DNA from: JABFSS01 sp964497975
Lineage (GTDB): Bacteria; Patescibacteriota; Gracilibacteria; Peribacterales; Peribacteraceae
NCBI GenBank assembly: GCA_964497975.1
Contig: CAZCFO010000005.1
Coordinates: forward strand, 1 to 64,000
Length of the DNA stretch: 64,000 nucleotides
Reading direction: 5' to 3'
Part shown: one piece after another, positions 8,320 through 17,443 of the stretch
How the letters are laid out: each line of letters begins with the position of its first letter
Position numbering within the stretch: position 1 is the first letter of the stretch
Program-made: the position numbers and the translations under genes
The notes under the pieces: model-generated
Databases searched by the model: none
What the model was told of the DNA's origin: nothing
Seen by the model: the letters and a program-made list of their open reading frames with translations, nothing else

Positions 8320-8823
8320 TTACGATGCAATCTCGATGGGAAGGTTCTTGCCTTTGGCTTCCTCCTTCTTCGGCACGGTCACTGTGAGCGTGCCGTTCTT
8401 CATGATGCACCTGGCTTTTGCTTCGTCTACGGAGGGCAGGCCGATCTCGCGGTAGAATGAACCGGAGCGGCGCTCCTGGCGGTGCCAGCGGCGTCCTTTT
8501 TCCTGCTTTTCCTCCTCCATGGAACCCTGCATGACGAGGCAGTTGTCCTTGATCTCGGCTTTGACGTTCTTCGGATCGTACCCGGGAATGTTTGCGACGA
8601 CGGTCATCTCTTTGTCGGTCTCGGAGACATCGATGCTCGGGAGGAGATCACGCTCCGTTCCCGCGCCCATGGCTCTCCACGGGGATGCGGAGAGAAGAAA
8701 CGATGTATCGAAGAAACGGGAAGGGTTGAGGGCATCACTCATGAAGCGGTCGACAGCGTCGCGAAGGATGATGTCGGGACTCTGAAGCGGTTGCCGGACT
8801 TGGCGGACAGGGGGGAGGGTCAT
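8320..8823 (-). CDS. Hsp20 family small heat-shock protein
   Basis: A 167-residue alpha-crystallin-domain protein. The domain (about 65-165) has the usual strands: PSIDVSETDKEM, VVANIPGYDPKNV, GSFYREIGLP and the hallmark KNGTLTVTVPKK. A polar N-terminal arm and a short PIEIAS tail (IxI-like) are present. These proteins hold unfolding proteins as ATP-independent chaperones. Start at MTLPPVRQ (8823) gives the normal length and follows a pyrimidine-rich leader; an upstream in-frame ATG would add an atypical Cys/His-rich stretch. Confidence 0.88.
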   Translation of the reverse strand: MTLPPVRQVRQPLQSPDIILRDAVDRFMSDALNPSRFFDTSFLLSASPWRAMGAGTERDLLPSIDVSETDKEMTVVANIPGYDPKNVKAEIKDNCLVMQGSMEEEKQEKGRRWHRQERRSGSFYREIGLPSVDEAKARCIMKNGTLTVTVPKKEEAKGKNLPIEIAS

Positions 8824-8902
8824 ACGAATGGAGGAAAGGAGATGAGATGGATGGCATGACGGTGTATCCATGCACGAGTCGAACACTACTCGACAAAGAG
8901 TT

Positions 8903-8922
8903 TTCCGCAAGCATATGCGGAA
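8903..8922. terminator. Short hairpin between transposase and Hsp20 gene
   Basis: TTCCGCA (8903-8909) pairs perfectly with TGCGGAA (8916-8922). It lies just past the transposase stop; flanking T-runs are weak, so terminator function is tentative. Confidence 0.35.
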
Positions 8923-8948
8923 TACTTAATTTCTTCAGGAATGGAAAA

Positions 8949-9821
8949 CTAGGAATGTTTTTGGACCAGATCGAGGCGTATTCTCTCCTTCGACGCCCAT
9001 GATGAGAGGAAATCATCGGGCATGATTTCGGTGATTTTCATCGCCTGAGCCTCGGAGGTGAGCAGGCGATTATTGTATTTCCATTCCAGCTCCTTGAGAT
9101 ACAAGCCCGCTTTGCGCTTCCAAATGCCATGATGCTGCTTCAATCGTTCGCTCATCCACGCCCACACATGCTCCGCGCCGTCTTTCGCGCTCTCATTGTC
9201 CGTGAATCGGTGGAATCTGCCCCGGCAGACGAAACCGGCGAAGGCGGAGTAGATTCCCCGCTTGTCCTGCGCCGGACGGTCAAGCGGGAAAGCGGCATCG
9301 GCGTCGTGCAGCGGTTCGATGAATACGCAGCCATCCTGGAGAATTTGTACGCCGAATATATGGCTGTCGCCCCTCATGCGGCCCTTGCAGGCATGGCGGT
9401 GACGGCACCGTCGGCAGAAGCCGCTTGTCCGGATATCACGGTCACGCATCTCCACGGCAGTCAGGAGCCGTACTTTGTCCGGCGTCAGGTTGTGCGATGC
9501 GAGCAGCATTCGGAAATGGTCGTAGACCGCTGAGACGAGGCGGTAATGACAGCCGGTCAGGACGGACGCCTGCCGCGCGGTGAAGTTGAGACAAAAGCAG
9601 AGGAGTAAGTCCGCGTACTGCCTGATTCTCTTCTCATCCGTCTTCCTGCCAGGGTTGAATTTTTTGCCGCAAGCGCTGCATTTTCTGCGTCCATCCTTCA
9701 GCCTGTAGAGCCTCGTCCGGACCCCGCATGCCGGACAGAGCAAATGACGTGAGCGATCCTGCGCATGGGTATGCACTTTGTGCAGGAGTGCGGCCAATAT
9801 GGGTTCTGAACGGATAATCAC
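8949..9821 (-). CDS. IS1595 (ISXO2-like) family transposase
   Basis: A 290-residue protein starting with a zinc ribbon (CPACGVRTR and CSACGKKF), then a helix-turn-helix region and a DDE-type core ending with ELEWKYNNR, the hallmark close of the ISXO2/IS1595 group. The stretch where the first catalytic Asp-Glu is expected reads VEMRDRDIR, followed by an unusual Cys-rich insert (CRRCRHRHAC), so the catalytic site is divergent. I looked at both flanks for terminal inverted repeats and direct repeats and found none convincing, so it may be an immobile copy. Confidence 0.75.
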   Translation of the reverse strand: MIIRSEPILAALLHKVHTHAQDRSRHLLCPACGVRTRLYRLKDGRRKCSACGKKFNPGRKTDEKRIRQYADLLLCFCLNFTARQASVLTGCHYRLVSAVYDHFRMLLASHNLTPDKVRLLTAVEMRDRDIRTSGFCRRCRHRHACKGRMRGDSHIFGVQILQDGCVFIEPLHDADAAFPLDRPAQDKRGIYSAFAGFVCRGRFHRFTDNESAKDGAEHVWAWMSERLKQHHGIWKRKAGLYLKELEWKYNNRLLTSEAQAMKITEIMPDDFLSSWASKERIRLDLVQKHS

Positions 9822-9933
9822 GTTAGAACGGCAATGATAGCACGAGATTGGTCCAATTCTGCGAGTAGATGTACAAACAGCCGTCGTGCAGGTTTGTCTT
9901 GATGGGAATTCGCAGTGGTTCGCAATAGACGAT

Positions 9934-11046
9934 CTACTGAAAAATGTGATATAGCTCCAAGAGGATCAATGTGAACCACCCCAGCTGGAGCATCAGCTCG
10001 AAGAAGTGCTCTTTGGAGATGCGGAAGTTTTGCGACACGATGCCGTAGGCATCCTCCGCCGTCGCAAGCTTCTCCTTGATGGAGTATCGCCAGCCTTCCA
10101 GCTTGAACTTGCGGGCGGCAGTTTCGTAGAGCCGGGCGGAATACCAATCGCCGATCAGCTTGATTTCGCGGATGATGGCATCGAACTCCACGATGGAGGT
10201 TGCACGCATGCGGATGATCTCTTTGTAGACGCGGGCGAGTTCCCGATTCCAGAACACCACATGGGAAATCGCTTTCGTGCGGATGAGCGCGTCAATCCGC
10301 TTTAGACGACGTGATAAGTCCTCATCAAGCATCCGATACTGGATGAGATGGAGATTGGCGAATTGCAGAAGATCCACAATGGAATCGATTTTGCCGTTCT
10401 GCTGGAATACGAACGCACCATCCCAGTCGATGATCACCAGATCGTTCTCCCCGTAGGTGATCTGGTTTTGCAGGGCGTGTGCAATCTCATTTTTATGCAG
10501 AGGAAGCGGCTCGGATTTGAGGAAGCGGACGATCTCGCGTTCATGCGAGAGGAATTGCTCTGCAGCTCCATCGTATCCGGCGACGATGGCCAATGCGTAC
10601 TCCTCGCTGATCTTGAGCTTTGCATGATGTCTTTCCAAAAGGCTTTTACACTCCTTGATCATCTCCATGCGGAGATGGAATGCATTCTGTGAAAATACGT
10701 CCGTCACCTCACGTTCGTTCTCGGCGATCAGGATATTCGGTTGATAGGCCTTCAATGTCAGTGTCCCCGTCTTTTCCAGAATGATCTGACGGGGGAGCGA
10801 GGCGGGCACATAGGATGGCCCGCTCTGCGGCGGCACGAATGTTTCTTCCGCCTTTCCGTGCTCCACAGGCCCCTCTGCCAGTACGAATGCGACGATCCGA
10901 TGCATGACATCAGCATACGCGCAAAAACCCCTGTTCTGGAGGGCATGCAAGCATCTCCGCATTGGTGGCGGCGCCGGGAGCAACGGTGGCATCGGCACTC
11001 GTACGTATCTTCCACCCGAAAACATCTTGGGAAGAATCGGGAGCAT
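9934..11046 (-). CDS. C-terminally membrane-anchored protein, possibly RMND1/DUF155-like
   Basis: A 370-residue protein. After a Pro-rich start of uncertain real extent, the core is charged and helical, with VIIDWDGAFVFQQN in the middle and long amphipathic helices in the second half. It ends in one hydrophobic helix (LGWFTLILLELYHIF). The late coiled-coil region followed by a single C-terminal anchor resembles the DUF155/RMND1 group, but the match is by architecture only. It begins 15 nt after the reductase gene, so it may share the flavodoxin transcript. Start could be any of several Met codons (11046, 11025 or later). Confidence 0.55.
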   Translation of the reverse strand: MLPILPKMFSGGRYVRVPMPPLLPAPPPMRRCLHALQNRGFCAYADVMHRIVAFVLAEGPVEHGKAEETFVPPQSGPSYVPASLPRQIILEKTGTLTLKAYQPNILIAENEREVTDVFSQNAFHLRMEMIKECKSLLERHHAKLKISEEYALAIVAGYDGAAEQFLSHEREIVRFLKSEPLPLHKNEIAHALQNQITYGENDLVIIDWDGAFVFQQNGKIDSIVDLLQFANLHLIQYRMLDEDLSRRLKRIDALIRTKAISHVVFWNRELARVYKEIIRMRATSIVEFDAIIREIKLIGDWYSARLYETAARKFKLEGWRYSIKEKLATAEDAYGIVSQNFRISKEHFFELMLQLGWFTLILLELYHIFQ

Positions 11047-11061
11047 CGGCCGGCGCGTCGA

Positions 11062-11781
11062 TCACATATAGCTCTCCACGTGGATATCCGTCTTCGGGAT
11101 GCCCAGACCCAGGCATTGTTCCTTCAGTTCCTTCACGGTCGCGGGAGCGCCGCAGATGTAGACGCCCGGAGAGGGAATGTCGTGCAGGATGCGCGGCAGT
11201 CTTTCCTGGAGCGGGCCCGTCTCGCCGTGCCAGTCGGCGTCTCCGCTGAGGAACGACATGTGCACATGGAAGTTCGCGTGGTCCCGCTCCGCGCGTTTCC
11301 ATTCGTCCTCCCAAAAGAGATCCTCGGGCTTCAGCACGCCGAACAGCAGATGCATCTGCCTGCCGTCGTTCCGCTCCCGCAGCGCCCACAGGATCTGTGA
11401 GCGGAAGGGGGCGATGCCCGTTCCCGTTGCCAAAAACACGTAGGGGTTCGGCTTGTCTGCGGCGAGGGTGAACGCTCCAAAAGGGCCCTGCATGCGGATG
11501 GGCATTCCCGGCTGCAGCGTCCGCTCCACCCAGCGGCTCGCCCTGCCGTTGGCGACGAGCTTGATCACGAACGCGAGTTCCGGCTCAGACGGCGCGGAGG
11601 CGATGGAATACGCGCGCGGCTGGACGTCCTGTGCGTTTTCCGGCAGCGGCACATCGAAGAGCACGAACTGGCCCGGGAGGAACCGGAAATCCGCCGGTTT
11701 TTCGCACCGCAGCTCGTAGACCCCGGGCGCGATGAGCGTCTTGCGCAGGCACGCCGACAGGAAGGAACGGTGGGATTTCAT
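11062..11781 (-). CDS. Ferredoxin/flavodoxin-NAD(P)+ reductase family oxidoreductase
   Basis: A 239-residue FNR-like flavoprotein. The FAD-binding motif RAYSIAS is at about residue 60, followed by the NAD(P) domain with GTGIAPFRS and the closing CGAPATV segment. Such enzymes pass electrons between NAD(P)H and ferredoxin or flavodoxin. Its ATG overlaps the flavodoxin stop (ATGA at 11781-11778), so the two are translationally coupled and are very likely partners. A longer frame exists upstream but would overlap the flavodoxin coding region. Confidence 0.85.
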   Translation of the reverse strand: MKSHRSFLSACLRKTLIAPGVYELRCEKPADFRFLPGQFVLFDVPLPENAQDVQPRAYSIASAPSEPELAFVIKLVANGRASRWVERTLQPGMPIRMQGPFGAFTLAADKPNPYVFLATGTGIAPFRSQILWALRERNDGRQMHLLFGVLKPEDLFWEDEWKRAERDHANFHVHMSFLSGDADWHGETGPLQERLPRILHDIPSPGVYICGAPATVKELKEQCLGLGIPKTDIHVESYM

Positions 11782-12260
11782 GGGGTGCCGCCCGGGGGTT
11801 GTTCGAGCAGCGTGATGAGCTTCTCGCCCCATTTTCTGATGCGTTCCTCCTGGCCGTACGGTTCATTCAAAACAATCAGCGGAATGAGCGCCATCTTCGC
11901 GCGGGAGCTCTTGAGAAACAGCATGAATTTCTCCGTGCAGCGCGTCGTGAAGTAGTAGCGGTCATCGCCGAGGCTGATGAAGGCGATCCGCTTTCCCGCG
12001 AGATCGATGTCCTTCGCCCGCTCGAAGAGAAGGCGGTGCATGTGCTGGTTGAGCTGCCCTTCCACGCCGCCGAAGTTCCACGTTCCCGAGCCCAGGATCA
12101 CCAGATCCCCCCGCCGGAGGTCCTCCGGCGTCGCGAGCTCCGCCCTCTGCCGTTCCGCCGCGATATGGGGCGCTTTCTCCTTGAGGAAGCCGATGAGCGT
12201 ATCCACCACATGTTCCGTGTGGCCGCTGGTGGAGGCGTATATGATGTGAACGGAAGGCAT
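11778..12260 (-). CDS. Flavodoxin
   Basis: A 160-residue flavodoxin-fold protein: the FMN phosphate loop STSGHTEHV follows the first strand, GSGTWNFGG and ISLGDDRYYF are the other FMN loops. It should be a small one-electron carrier. Start at MPSVHIIY (12260) puts the first strand at the very N-terminus as in the family; TACACT lies about 30 nt upstream with a partly pyrimidine-rich leader. Coupled to the reductase downstream and divergent from the cysteine desulfurase. Confidence 0.85.
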   Translation of the reverse strand: MPSVHIIYASTSGHTEHVVDTLIGFLKEKAPHIAAERQRAELATPEDLRRGDLVILGSGTWNFGGVEGQLNQHMHRLLFERAKDIDLAGKRIAFISLGDDRYYFTTRCTEKFMLFLKSSRAKMALIPLIVLNEPYGQEERIRKWGEKLITLLEQPPGGTP

Positions 12261-12373
12261 GCGGCGTGCCGGGAGAAAAAGCGCGGCACCCAGAGTGTAG
12301 CTGCATCCGGCTTCCGTGCCCTGCATTGATTTCACCTCCATCAAGCGCCATCATTGATCGTACGCTTCATCCG

Positions 12374-13591
12374 ATGTTTCTCTCCAAGAAAACCGCACCG
12401 GCAGCCGCAAAAATGCAGGGCGACGCCTCGCCTGATTTCGACTACGTGTCGCCGCGGTCCTGCTATCTCGATTCGGCCTGCCAGACGCTTCGGCCCCGGT
12501 GCGTGATCGACGCGGAGACCGAATACTACCTGCAGTACAATGCCTGCGGGGGAAGAGTGAAGTACGCCTGGGGCACGATGGTCGATGGGAAGGTCCAGAA
12601 CGCGCGGAAGCTCCTGCTGCAGCTCTCCGGGAAGAGCGAAAAGGACTACTGCGTCGCGTTCACGCTCAACACCACGTACGGCATCAACCTGGTCCTGCAT
12701 CAGCTGCGCGCGAAGGAGTTTTCGCGGATCGTCACGTCCGAGATCGAGCACAACTCCGTGCATCTTCCGTCGATGACGTGGGCGAAGCGAAATGACGCGG
12801 AACGCATCGTTCTTCCCCGCGGGGACGACGGCGCTCTCCGCTACGGGAAAGCGGACCTGGAGCGCAGCGTGGTTCTCCTCAATTCCGTTTCGAACATCGA
12901 CGGCCGGACACTCGCGAATGCCCGGCAGCTCGCGGACGACGCGCACGCGGCGGGAGGCATTCTCCTGCTCGATGCCGCGCAGGGGTTCGCCCATGATGTC
13001 GAGAGTCTGCAGGAAACGGACTTCGACGCCGCATTCGGATCGGGGCACAAGATGTACGGTCCCTCCATCGGTTTCGTCATCATCAAGCGTTCGCTGCTCC
13101 GTCGTCTCGATCCCTTCTTCATCGGAGGGGGAACCGTCACGGACGTGACGGCCAAAGACTTCGCGCTTCTGCGCGAAGGGGAGGAGGCGCATGCGGTCCT
13201 GGAAGCCGGGCTCCAGAACTGGGGAGGCATCCTCGGGCTCGGCACGGCGGTCACCTGGTTTGGGGCGCAGGGCGCGGCGAGGGAGCGGGAGGGGCAGCTG
13301 GCAACGATGCTCTTTGACGGACTGCAGGGGCAGCCGCGCGTGCATCCGGTCAATGCGTCCCCGAGTCCCATTGTCAGCTTCCACGTCGACGGCATCGACG
13401 CGCATCAGCTCGCGCTCTATCTCTCCCAAAAGGACATCATGTGCAGGAGCGGCTACTTCTGCTGCCACAGCCACCTGCAGCACCAGCGGAAACTCCCCCC
13501 GCTCCTGCGGGTGTCGCTGGGGCTGTATAACACTCCTGCGCACGTCGAAAAGTTCCTGGATGCCCTTCGTACCATCCTCACCGCATTCTGA
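12374..13591 (+). CDS. Group II cysteine desulfurase (SufS/CsdA-like)
   Basis: A 405-residue aminotransferase class V enzyme. The PLP lysine lies in GSGHKMYGP, substrate/PLP contacts in SEIEHNSVHLP and LLLDAAQG, and the catalytic Cys in MCRSGYFCCHSH near the C-terminus. It takes sulfur from cysteine for Fe-S clusters or tRNA thiolation. The N-terminus (CYLDSACQTLRP) differs from the usual FLDNAATTQ-type stretch. The start at 12374 is supported by TACGCT ending 7 nt upstream. It is divergent from flavodoxin/reductase and overlaps the next gene by one base (TGATG). Confidence 0.85.
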   Translation: MFLSKKTAPAAAKMQGDASPDFDYVSPRSCYLDSACQTLRPRCVIDAETEYYLQYNACGGRVKYAWGTMVDGKVQNARKLLLQLSGKSEKDYCVAFTLNTTYGINLVLHQLRAKEFSRIVTSEIEHNSVHLPSMTWAKRNDAERIVLPRGDDGALRYGKADLERSVVLLNSVSNIDGRTLANARQLADDAHAAGGILLLDAAQGFAHDVESLQETDFDAAFGSGHKMYGPSIGFVIIKRSLLRRLDPFFIGGGTVTDVTAKDFALLREGEEAHAVLEAGLQNWGGILGLGTAVTWFGAQGAAREREGQLATMLFDGLQGQPRVHPVNASPSPIVSFHVDGIDAHQLALYLSQKDIMCRSGYFCCHSHLQHQRKLPPLLRVSLGLYNTPAHVEKFLDALRTILTAF

Positions 13592-14673
13592 TGTTCTGCA
13601 TTGCCGCCTTCATCGTCTTCGCCATTCTCGCGGTCTTCTCCGCCTCCTTCCGGCCGCTCGCCGCGAAGGCGTGGCACTGCGTGCTGCGGCGGGTGACGTT
13701 CCGCCCGTGCGACATCAGCTTCGGCGAGGAGATGAAGGGAAAGCTGGTCGGCAAACTCGTCTTCACGCACCCGCGCCTCGCGCGGTTCCTCAACCGGTGG
13801 ATCGACTGGCTCTCGTTCGCGTTCGTCGTGCTGAGCATCTGGAGCCTCCTCTACGTCGCCAATGCCGGACTCAATCTCTGGGTCTACGACACCTGCGATC
13901 CGCGGAGCGGGGAATCGTGCTCGCTTTCCGGCGAGGCGTGCAGCGTCGACCAGGCCTCCCTCGGATTCGTCCAATCCATCCGGGAGAACCGGGTGGGGGA
14001 ATGGGCGGCCGGTCCCTTCGTGCGGTTCGGCGAAACGCTCTCCCGCATCCCCGACAGGCTCAAGACGTGGAATGCCGAGGAATACCTGGGCCCCACCGCG
14101 ACGTTCTATCATCCGCGGGACGGATCGAAGCCGTACGCGCTGGAGATCATCGATCCGGGCTGCCAGTTCTGCAAGAAGCTCACGAACACCATGAAGGAGG
14201 CTGGCGCGACGGAGGCGATGAACGTGTCGTACCTCCTCTATCCGATCCCCAAGACCGGCACGGGCGGGTACAAGTTCCCGCACTCGCTCCTGATGGCGTC
14301 GTACGTGGAGGCGGCCAAGAAGGTGCCGCTCGCCGGCGCGACGGTCGCTCCCGACTGGCAGCTCCTCGGGAAGATTTTCGCTGAGCCCGAGGGCAACGAG
14401 ATAGCGCTGCAGATGAAGTTCAACATCGGCATGAGCAGGGTCCAGGCGGAACAGACGCTGAAGCAGCTCTTACAAGAGATCGGCTACGGCGCCGCGGAGA
14501 TCGAACGCATCGCGCGGCTCGCCGCCTCCTCCGAGGTCCAAGACAGCCTCGCCGCGCAGCGGGAGATCGTGGAAGAACGCATACGGACGATCAAGATCCC
14601 CACCCTCCTCTTCGGCGGGCGGCGATTTGACCGGGTCGTCAGTCCCGGGAAGCTAAAAGGGCTTCTCGACTGA
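13591..14673 (+). CDS. Membrane-anchored DsbA/thioredoxin-fold protein
   Basis: A 360-residue protein with two N-terminal hydrophobic segments (about 1-24 and 68-92), a Cys-rich linker (CDPRSGESCSLSGEAC) and a thioredoxin-fold domain with the active site DPGCQFCKK (CxxC) near residue 190. The later cis-Pro segment is KIPTLLFGG. DsbA-like proteins of this layout oxidise or isomerise disulfides outside the membrane. Its start overlaps the cysteine desulfurase stop by one base. It could serve the cysteine-rich secreted proteins at the right end of the window (inference). Confidence 0.75.
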   Translation: MFCIAAFIVFAILAVFSASFRPLAAKAWHCVLRRVTFRPCDISFGEEMKGKLVGKLVFTHPRLARFLNRWIDWLSFAFVVLSIWSLLYVANAGLNLWVYDTCDPRSGESCSLSGEACSVDQASLGFVQSIRENRVGEWAAGPFVRFGETLSRIPDRLKTWNAEEYLGPTATFYHPRDGSKPYALEIIDPGCQFCKKLTNTMKEAGATEAMNVSYLLYPIPKTGTGGYKFPHSLLMASYVEAAKKVPLAGATVAPDWQLLGKIFAEPEGNEIALQMKFNIGMSRVQAEQTLKQLLQEIGYGAAEIERIARLAASSEVQDSLAAQREIVEERIRTIKIPTLLFGGRRFDRVVSPGKLKGLLD

Positions 14674-14827
14674 AGAGGATGCGGGAATTTGTGATTCAAA
14701 CTGAGTCCCACTGCTATGGCATGCTCTGCGGCCGGCCGGATCCGATGCAGGATGGCTGCGGGCACGGCCAATAACCACACTGGTAGTGTGATGCTTTGAT
14801 GATAAGGCATATGGATTCCACAATACT

Positions 14828-15502
14828 TTATTCTGCAGTTGTCTTTATGGGAATTTGAGTACTGCCTTGCTTAGATGTCGCATTAAATCGCCATAAATCC
14901 CAGTCCCGCGTCTTCCATAATTCAAAAACTTGTGCGCTTACCGTCAGTTGATCATTGTCCGAAATTCTCAAAACCAAAGCTTTTCCTTGAATGCGCATTT
15001 TTTTGTCAGATGTAATCAAGGGTCTTATTTCATAAGGAAGGTAAAATTTTTGACGGATGCCTTTGTAGTAATTATTGCAGGGGTAATCATCATATTCAGT
15101 GTGTTGATATTTGTCATACATGGCTTCATCCACACCTACTTTCTTCATAAAACTACAATCCCGTTCAGCAAAACTTTTGCTATATAAATTAAAAAATTCC
15201 CGAGCCTGCTGCTCTGCGGTATCGACAAATTGTTGCTCATACCAAGACTCATGAATTTTTCGATATCCCCACCAATAAATATCCGTAACCGAATTAAATG
15301 TAATTGCCCCGACAATTATTACGGCAACAAATACTCCAAATGTCTCATACCAATTTTTCGATTTTTTCAAATCACTAATTAAGGTTGTGATGACATGATA
15401 GAGAGTGCCAACAGTTGTTGATGCAAAGCCCTTACTTAGATGCCAAAGAGCTTCAAGTTGTTTTTGTCCGAATTGCTGGAATTCATGTTTTTCACTATTC
15501 AT
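14828..15502 (-). CDS. AT-rich orphan protein with one transmembrane helix
   Basis: A 224-residue protein: charged N-terminus, one transmembrane helix (GVFVAVIIVGAITF, about residues 56-72), then a soluble C-terminal domain rich in Tyr/Phe/Trp resembling the general shape of SnoaL/NTF2-like or DUF4440-like domains, though I cannot assign it. Base composition is clearly more AT-rich than every neighbour, as is the codon use (Asn AAT, Lys AAA, Ile ATT), suggesting recent transfer. A short GGT-looped inverted repeat (CACACT/AGTGTG, 14776-14790) lies beyond its stop. Confidence 0.65.
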   Translation of the reverse strand: MNSEKHEFQQFGQKQLEALWHLSKGFASTTVGTLYHVITTLISDLKKSKNWYETFGVFVAVIIVGAITFNSVTDIYWWGYRKIHESWYEQQFVDTAEQQAREFFNLYSKSFAERDCSFMKKVGVDEAMYDKYQHTEYDDYPCNNYYKGIRQKFYLPYEIRPLITSDKKMRIQGKALVLRISDNDQLTVSAQVFELWKTRDWDLWRFNATSKQGSTQIPIKTTAE

Positions 15503-15582
15503 GCCTCTAAGTTAGTTTAAGCGTAAGAACAGTCAAATTAACGAACTTCCCTGAATAAAACCAATATGTCACTTAATATTTT

Positions 15583-16080
15583 TTACTGATACTTCAACGT
15601 CATCGTCCCCTCGTGCTTGAACCCGCCGCCGCTGCCCTGGAAGTCGTACTGCACGGTCTTGGTCGTCTTGTTCACGGAGCCGTTGAAGGGGGCGTTTGCG
15701 GGAACGTTGACGAAGAAGGGACTGCACGCGCCCGCCATGCTGCCGCTGATCACGCCGGTCTGGCTGTTGTAGTTGCCGTTCACCCGGCCCTCGCAGGTAT
15801 CGGCCACCGAACCGGTGACGGCGCCGCCGCCGAGCGGAATGTGCATGGTCACCGCGACGGTGTAGTCCTTGTACGTGTATGACCCCACCGCAGTAACCGT
15901 GCCTTCCTCCTCTTCCTCCCCCTCCGGCTTTTCCAGCTCTTCCCAAAGACAATCGAAGTCATCCTGGCTGTTGCAGTGACTGAAATAAATCCCCGCGGCT
16001 TCGTTGCCGCCCACCACAAGGAAGATAAAAGCGATCAAGACGATGGCTACCAGCGGTCCGCATCCGAGTTTCTTCTTCAT
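15583..16080 (-). CDS. Secreted or membrane-anchored orphan protein
   Basis: A 165-residue protein with a single N-terminal hydrophobic segment (LVAIVLIAFIFLVVGG), a Cys-containing acidic linker (DDFDCLWEELEKPEGEEEEE) and a Gly/Ser/Thr-rich C-terminal half with regular beta-strand spacing and two further Cys. Looks like a small exported beta-domain. Divergent from the secreted protease to the right. No family recognised. Confidence 0.6.
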   Translation of the reverse strand: MKKKLGCGPLVAIVLIAFIFLVVGGNEAAGIYFSHCNSQDDFDCLWEELEKPEGEEEEEGTVTAVGSYTYKDYTVAVTMHIPLGGGAVTGSVADTCEGRVNGNYNSQTGVISGSMAGACSPFFVNVPANAPFNGSVNKTTKTVQYDFQGSGGGFKHEGTMTLKYQ

Positions 16081-16219
16081 GCCGCTTATTCAAGCAGGCA
16101 AGCGGGGAAAGGGCAATACATCGCGTCATGCTTCGCGTGACACCTTTCTCGTTTCCCGGAACAGGAAAAGCCCTGAATGTCATTGCCGGGCATCAGGGGA
16201 TTTGCGAAAATACTTCGCT

Positions 16220-17359
16220 TTGTCACGCCGCCTTTTTCTCATCGGCTTCGCGTTCCTCGGACTCTTTCCCGCCGCATTGTTCGCGCAGTCGACGGAGCTG
16301 ACCTCGACCATCAAGACGTCGACGGTGTTCATCGCCAACTACAACTACAAGGGCGACTTCGTGGGATGGGGATCGGGATTCTTCGTGGACGAGGGCGTGG
16401 TCGTCTCCAACAAGCACGTGATCCAGGGCGGCCAGTTCTACCGCATTTATTCCACGAAGGCCGACTACACCGTCGATACCGATTGCTACAAGGACCTGAC
16501 CCGCTCGGACGTGAAGATCAACCTCGACGATGACGTCGCGTACATCCGCGTGTACATCAACTGCCCGCACGGCGTGGTTCGCTTTGCCGATGCCGACCCG
16601 ACAATCGGCGAGCAGATCGACATCCTGGGGTACCCCAGCCGGCCGACGATGGCGGAATCGATGACGCTCAGCCGCGTCACCGGAAAAGTCACCGCCAAGT
16701 CCGACGGCCCGTGGCTCGAAACCGACGCCGTGATCGAATTCGGCAATTCCGGCGGGCCGGTGATGCAGGCCGGCGGGGTCGTGGGCGTCGCGGTCGCGAA
16801 AATCATCGACCAGGACGGCAAGTACATCGCGGGACTTTTCGTTCCCGGGTCCGTGATCCGCAAAGGCCTCGCGTATGCCAACGACTCCACGTTCGGCTAC
16901 ACCGCGCAGCAGTATCAGGGATCGTCCTCTTCCTACGAGAGCCCCACCAATAAGCGGCGCCGCGAACTCCAGAATCCGTTCGATCCGGTTCCCGCCGGAG
17001 GCGGCGAGATCGCGAGCGACATGGACTGTGAGCTGAGTCTGGGCTTCGGCGGCGAAGCCACGGGCTACGGCGGCTGCCGGTGCAAGGGCGGCTACCGCCA
17101 GAACGACGAGAAGACGATGTGCCTCGCGGGGCAGGCATCCTCCTCCTCGCGCAGCTCCGCCTCGTCGCAGAGTTCCCGTTCGTCCTCGCGGAGTTCCAGC
17201 CTCCCGGCGGTGCTTCCCTCCGCCGCCGCGCGAGAGCGGGTGAGCTCGCTCCAGACGCGCACCTGCGCGCGGGTCTCCAGGTGGTTCGGCGAAAACACGA
17301 TGATGCGCAAGCGGGTCAACGCCCGGCTGCTCAAGTGGCTGGGGTTCACGTGCGACTAG
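16220..17359 (+). CDS. Secreted trypsin-like serine protease (S1, DegP-like fold)
   Basis: About 379 residues if it begins at TTG 16220; TTG 16202 is an alternative, and no ATG is placed sensibly before the signal peptide (RRLFLIGFAFLGLFPAALFAQ). The catalytic triad is visible: His in VVSNKHVIQ, Asp in NLDDDVAYI, Ser in EFGNSGGPVM. After the protease comes a small Cys-rich segment (CRCKGGY) and a Ser/Arg-rich low-complexity tail (SSSSRSSASSQSSRS) then a basic end with two Cys. No PDZ domain is seen. It should act outside the cell or in the envelope. Confidence 0.8.
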   Translation: MSRRLFLIGFAFLGLFPAALFAQSTELTSTIKTSTVFIANYNYKGDFVGWGSGFFVDEGVVVSNKHVIQGGQFYRIYSTKADYTVDTDCYKDLTRSDVKINLDDDVAYIRVYINCPHGVVRFADADPTIGEQIDILGYPSRPTMAESMTLSRVTGKVTAKSDGPWLETDAVIEFGNSGGPVMQAGGVVGVAVAKIIDQDGKYIAGLFVPGSVIRKGLAYANDSTFGYTAQQYQGSSSSYESPTNKRRRELQNPFDPVPAGGGEIASDMDCELSLGFGGEATGYGGCRCKGGYRQNDEKTMCLAGQASSSSRSSASSQSSRSSSRSSSLPAVLPSAAARERVSSLQTRTCARVSRWFGENTMMRKRVNARLLKWLGFTCD

Positions 17360-17402
17360 GAGGACACAGAGGGGACAGACGGCACAGAGGACGCAGAGGA
17401 GA
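17360..17402 (+). repeat. Half-element of the GACAGA/CACAGAGG word family
   Basis: Tandem words such as GGACACAGAGG, GGACAGACGG and CACAGAGGACG directly after the protease stop; the same words form a full hairpin inside mutY at 51903-51992. Here only one arm is present. Confidence 0.55.
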
Positions 17403-17443
17403 TGGAAGGCATTCCTCGCCGGGCTCGGTGCATCTCTTTTTGA

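Noticed and set aside
8880..9990. Terminal inverted repeats of the IS1595-like element
   Set aside because: Both flanks were compared; only short chance matches (such as GACAAA) were found.
12341..13543. A 400-codon minus-strand frame
   Set aside because: It is antisense to the cysteine desulfurase, whose PLP and Cys motifs are clear; the antisense product is Arg/Glu/Val-rich noise.
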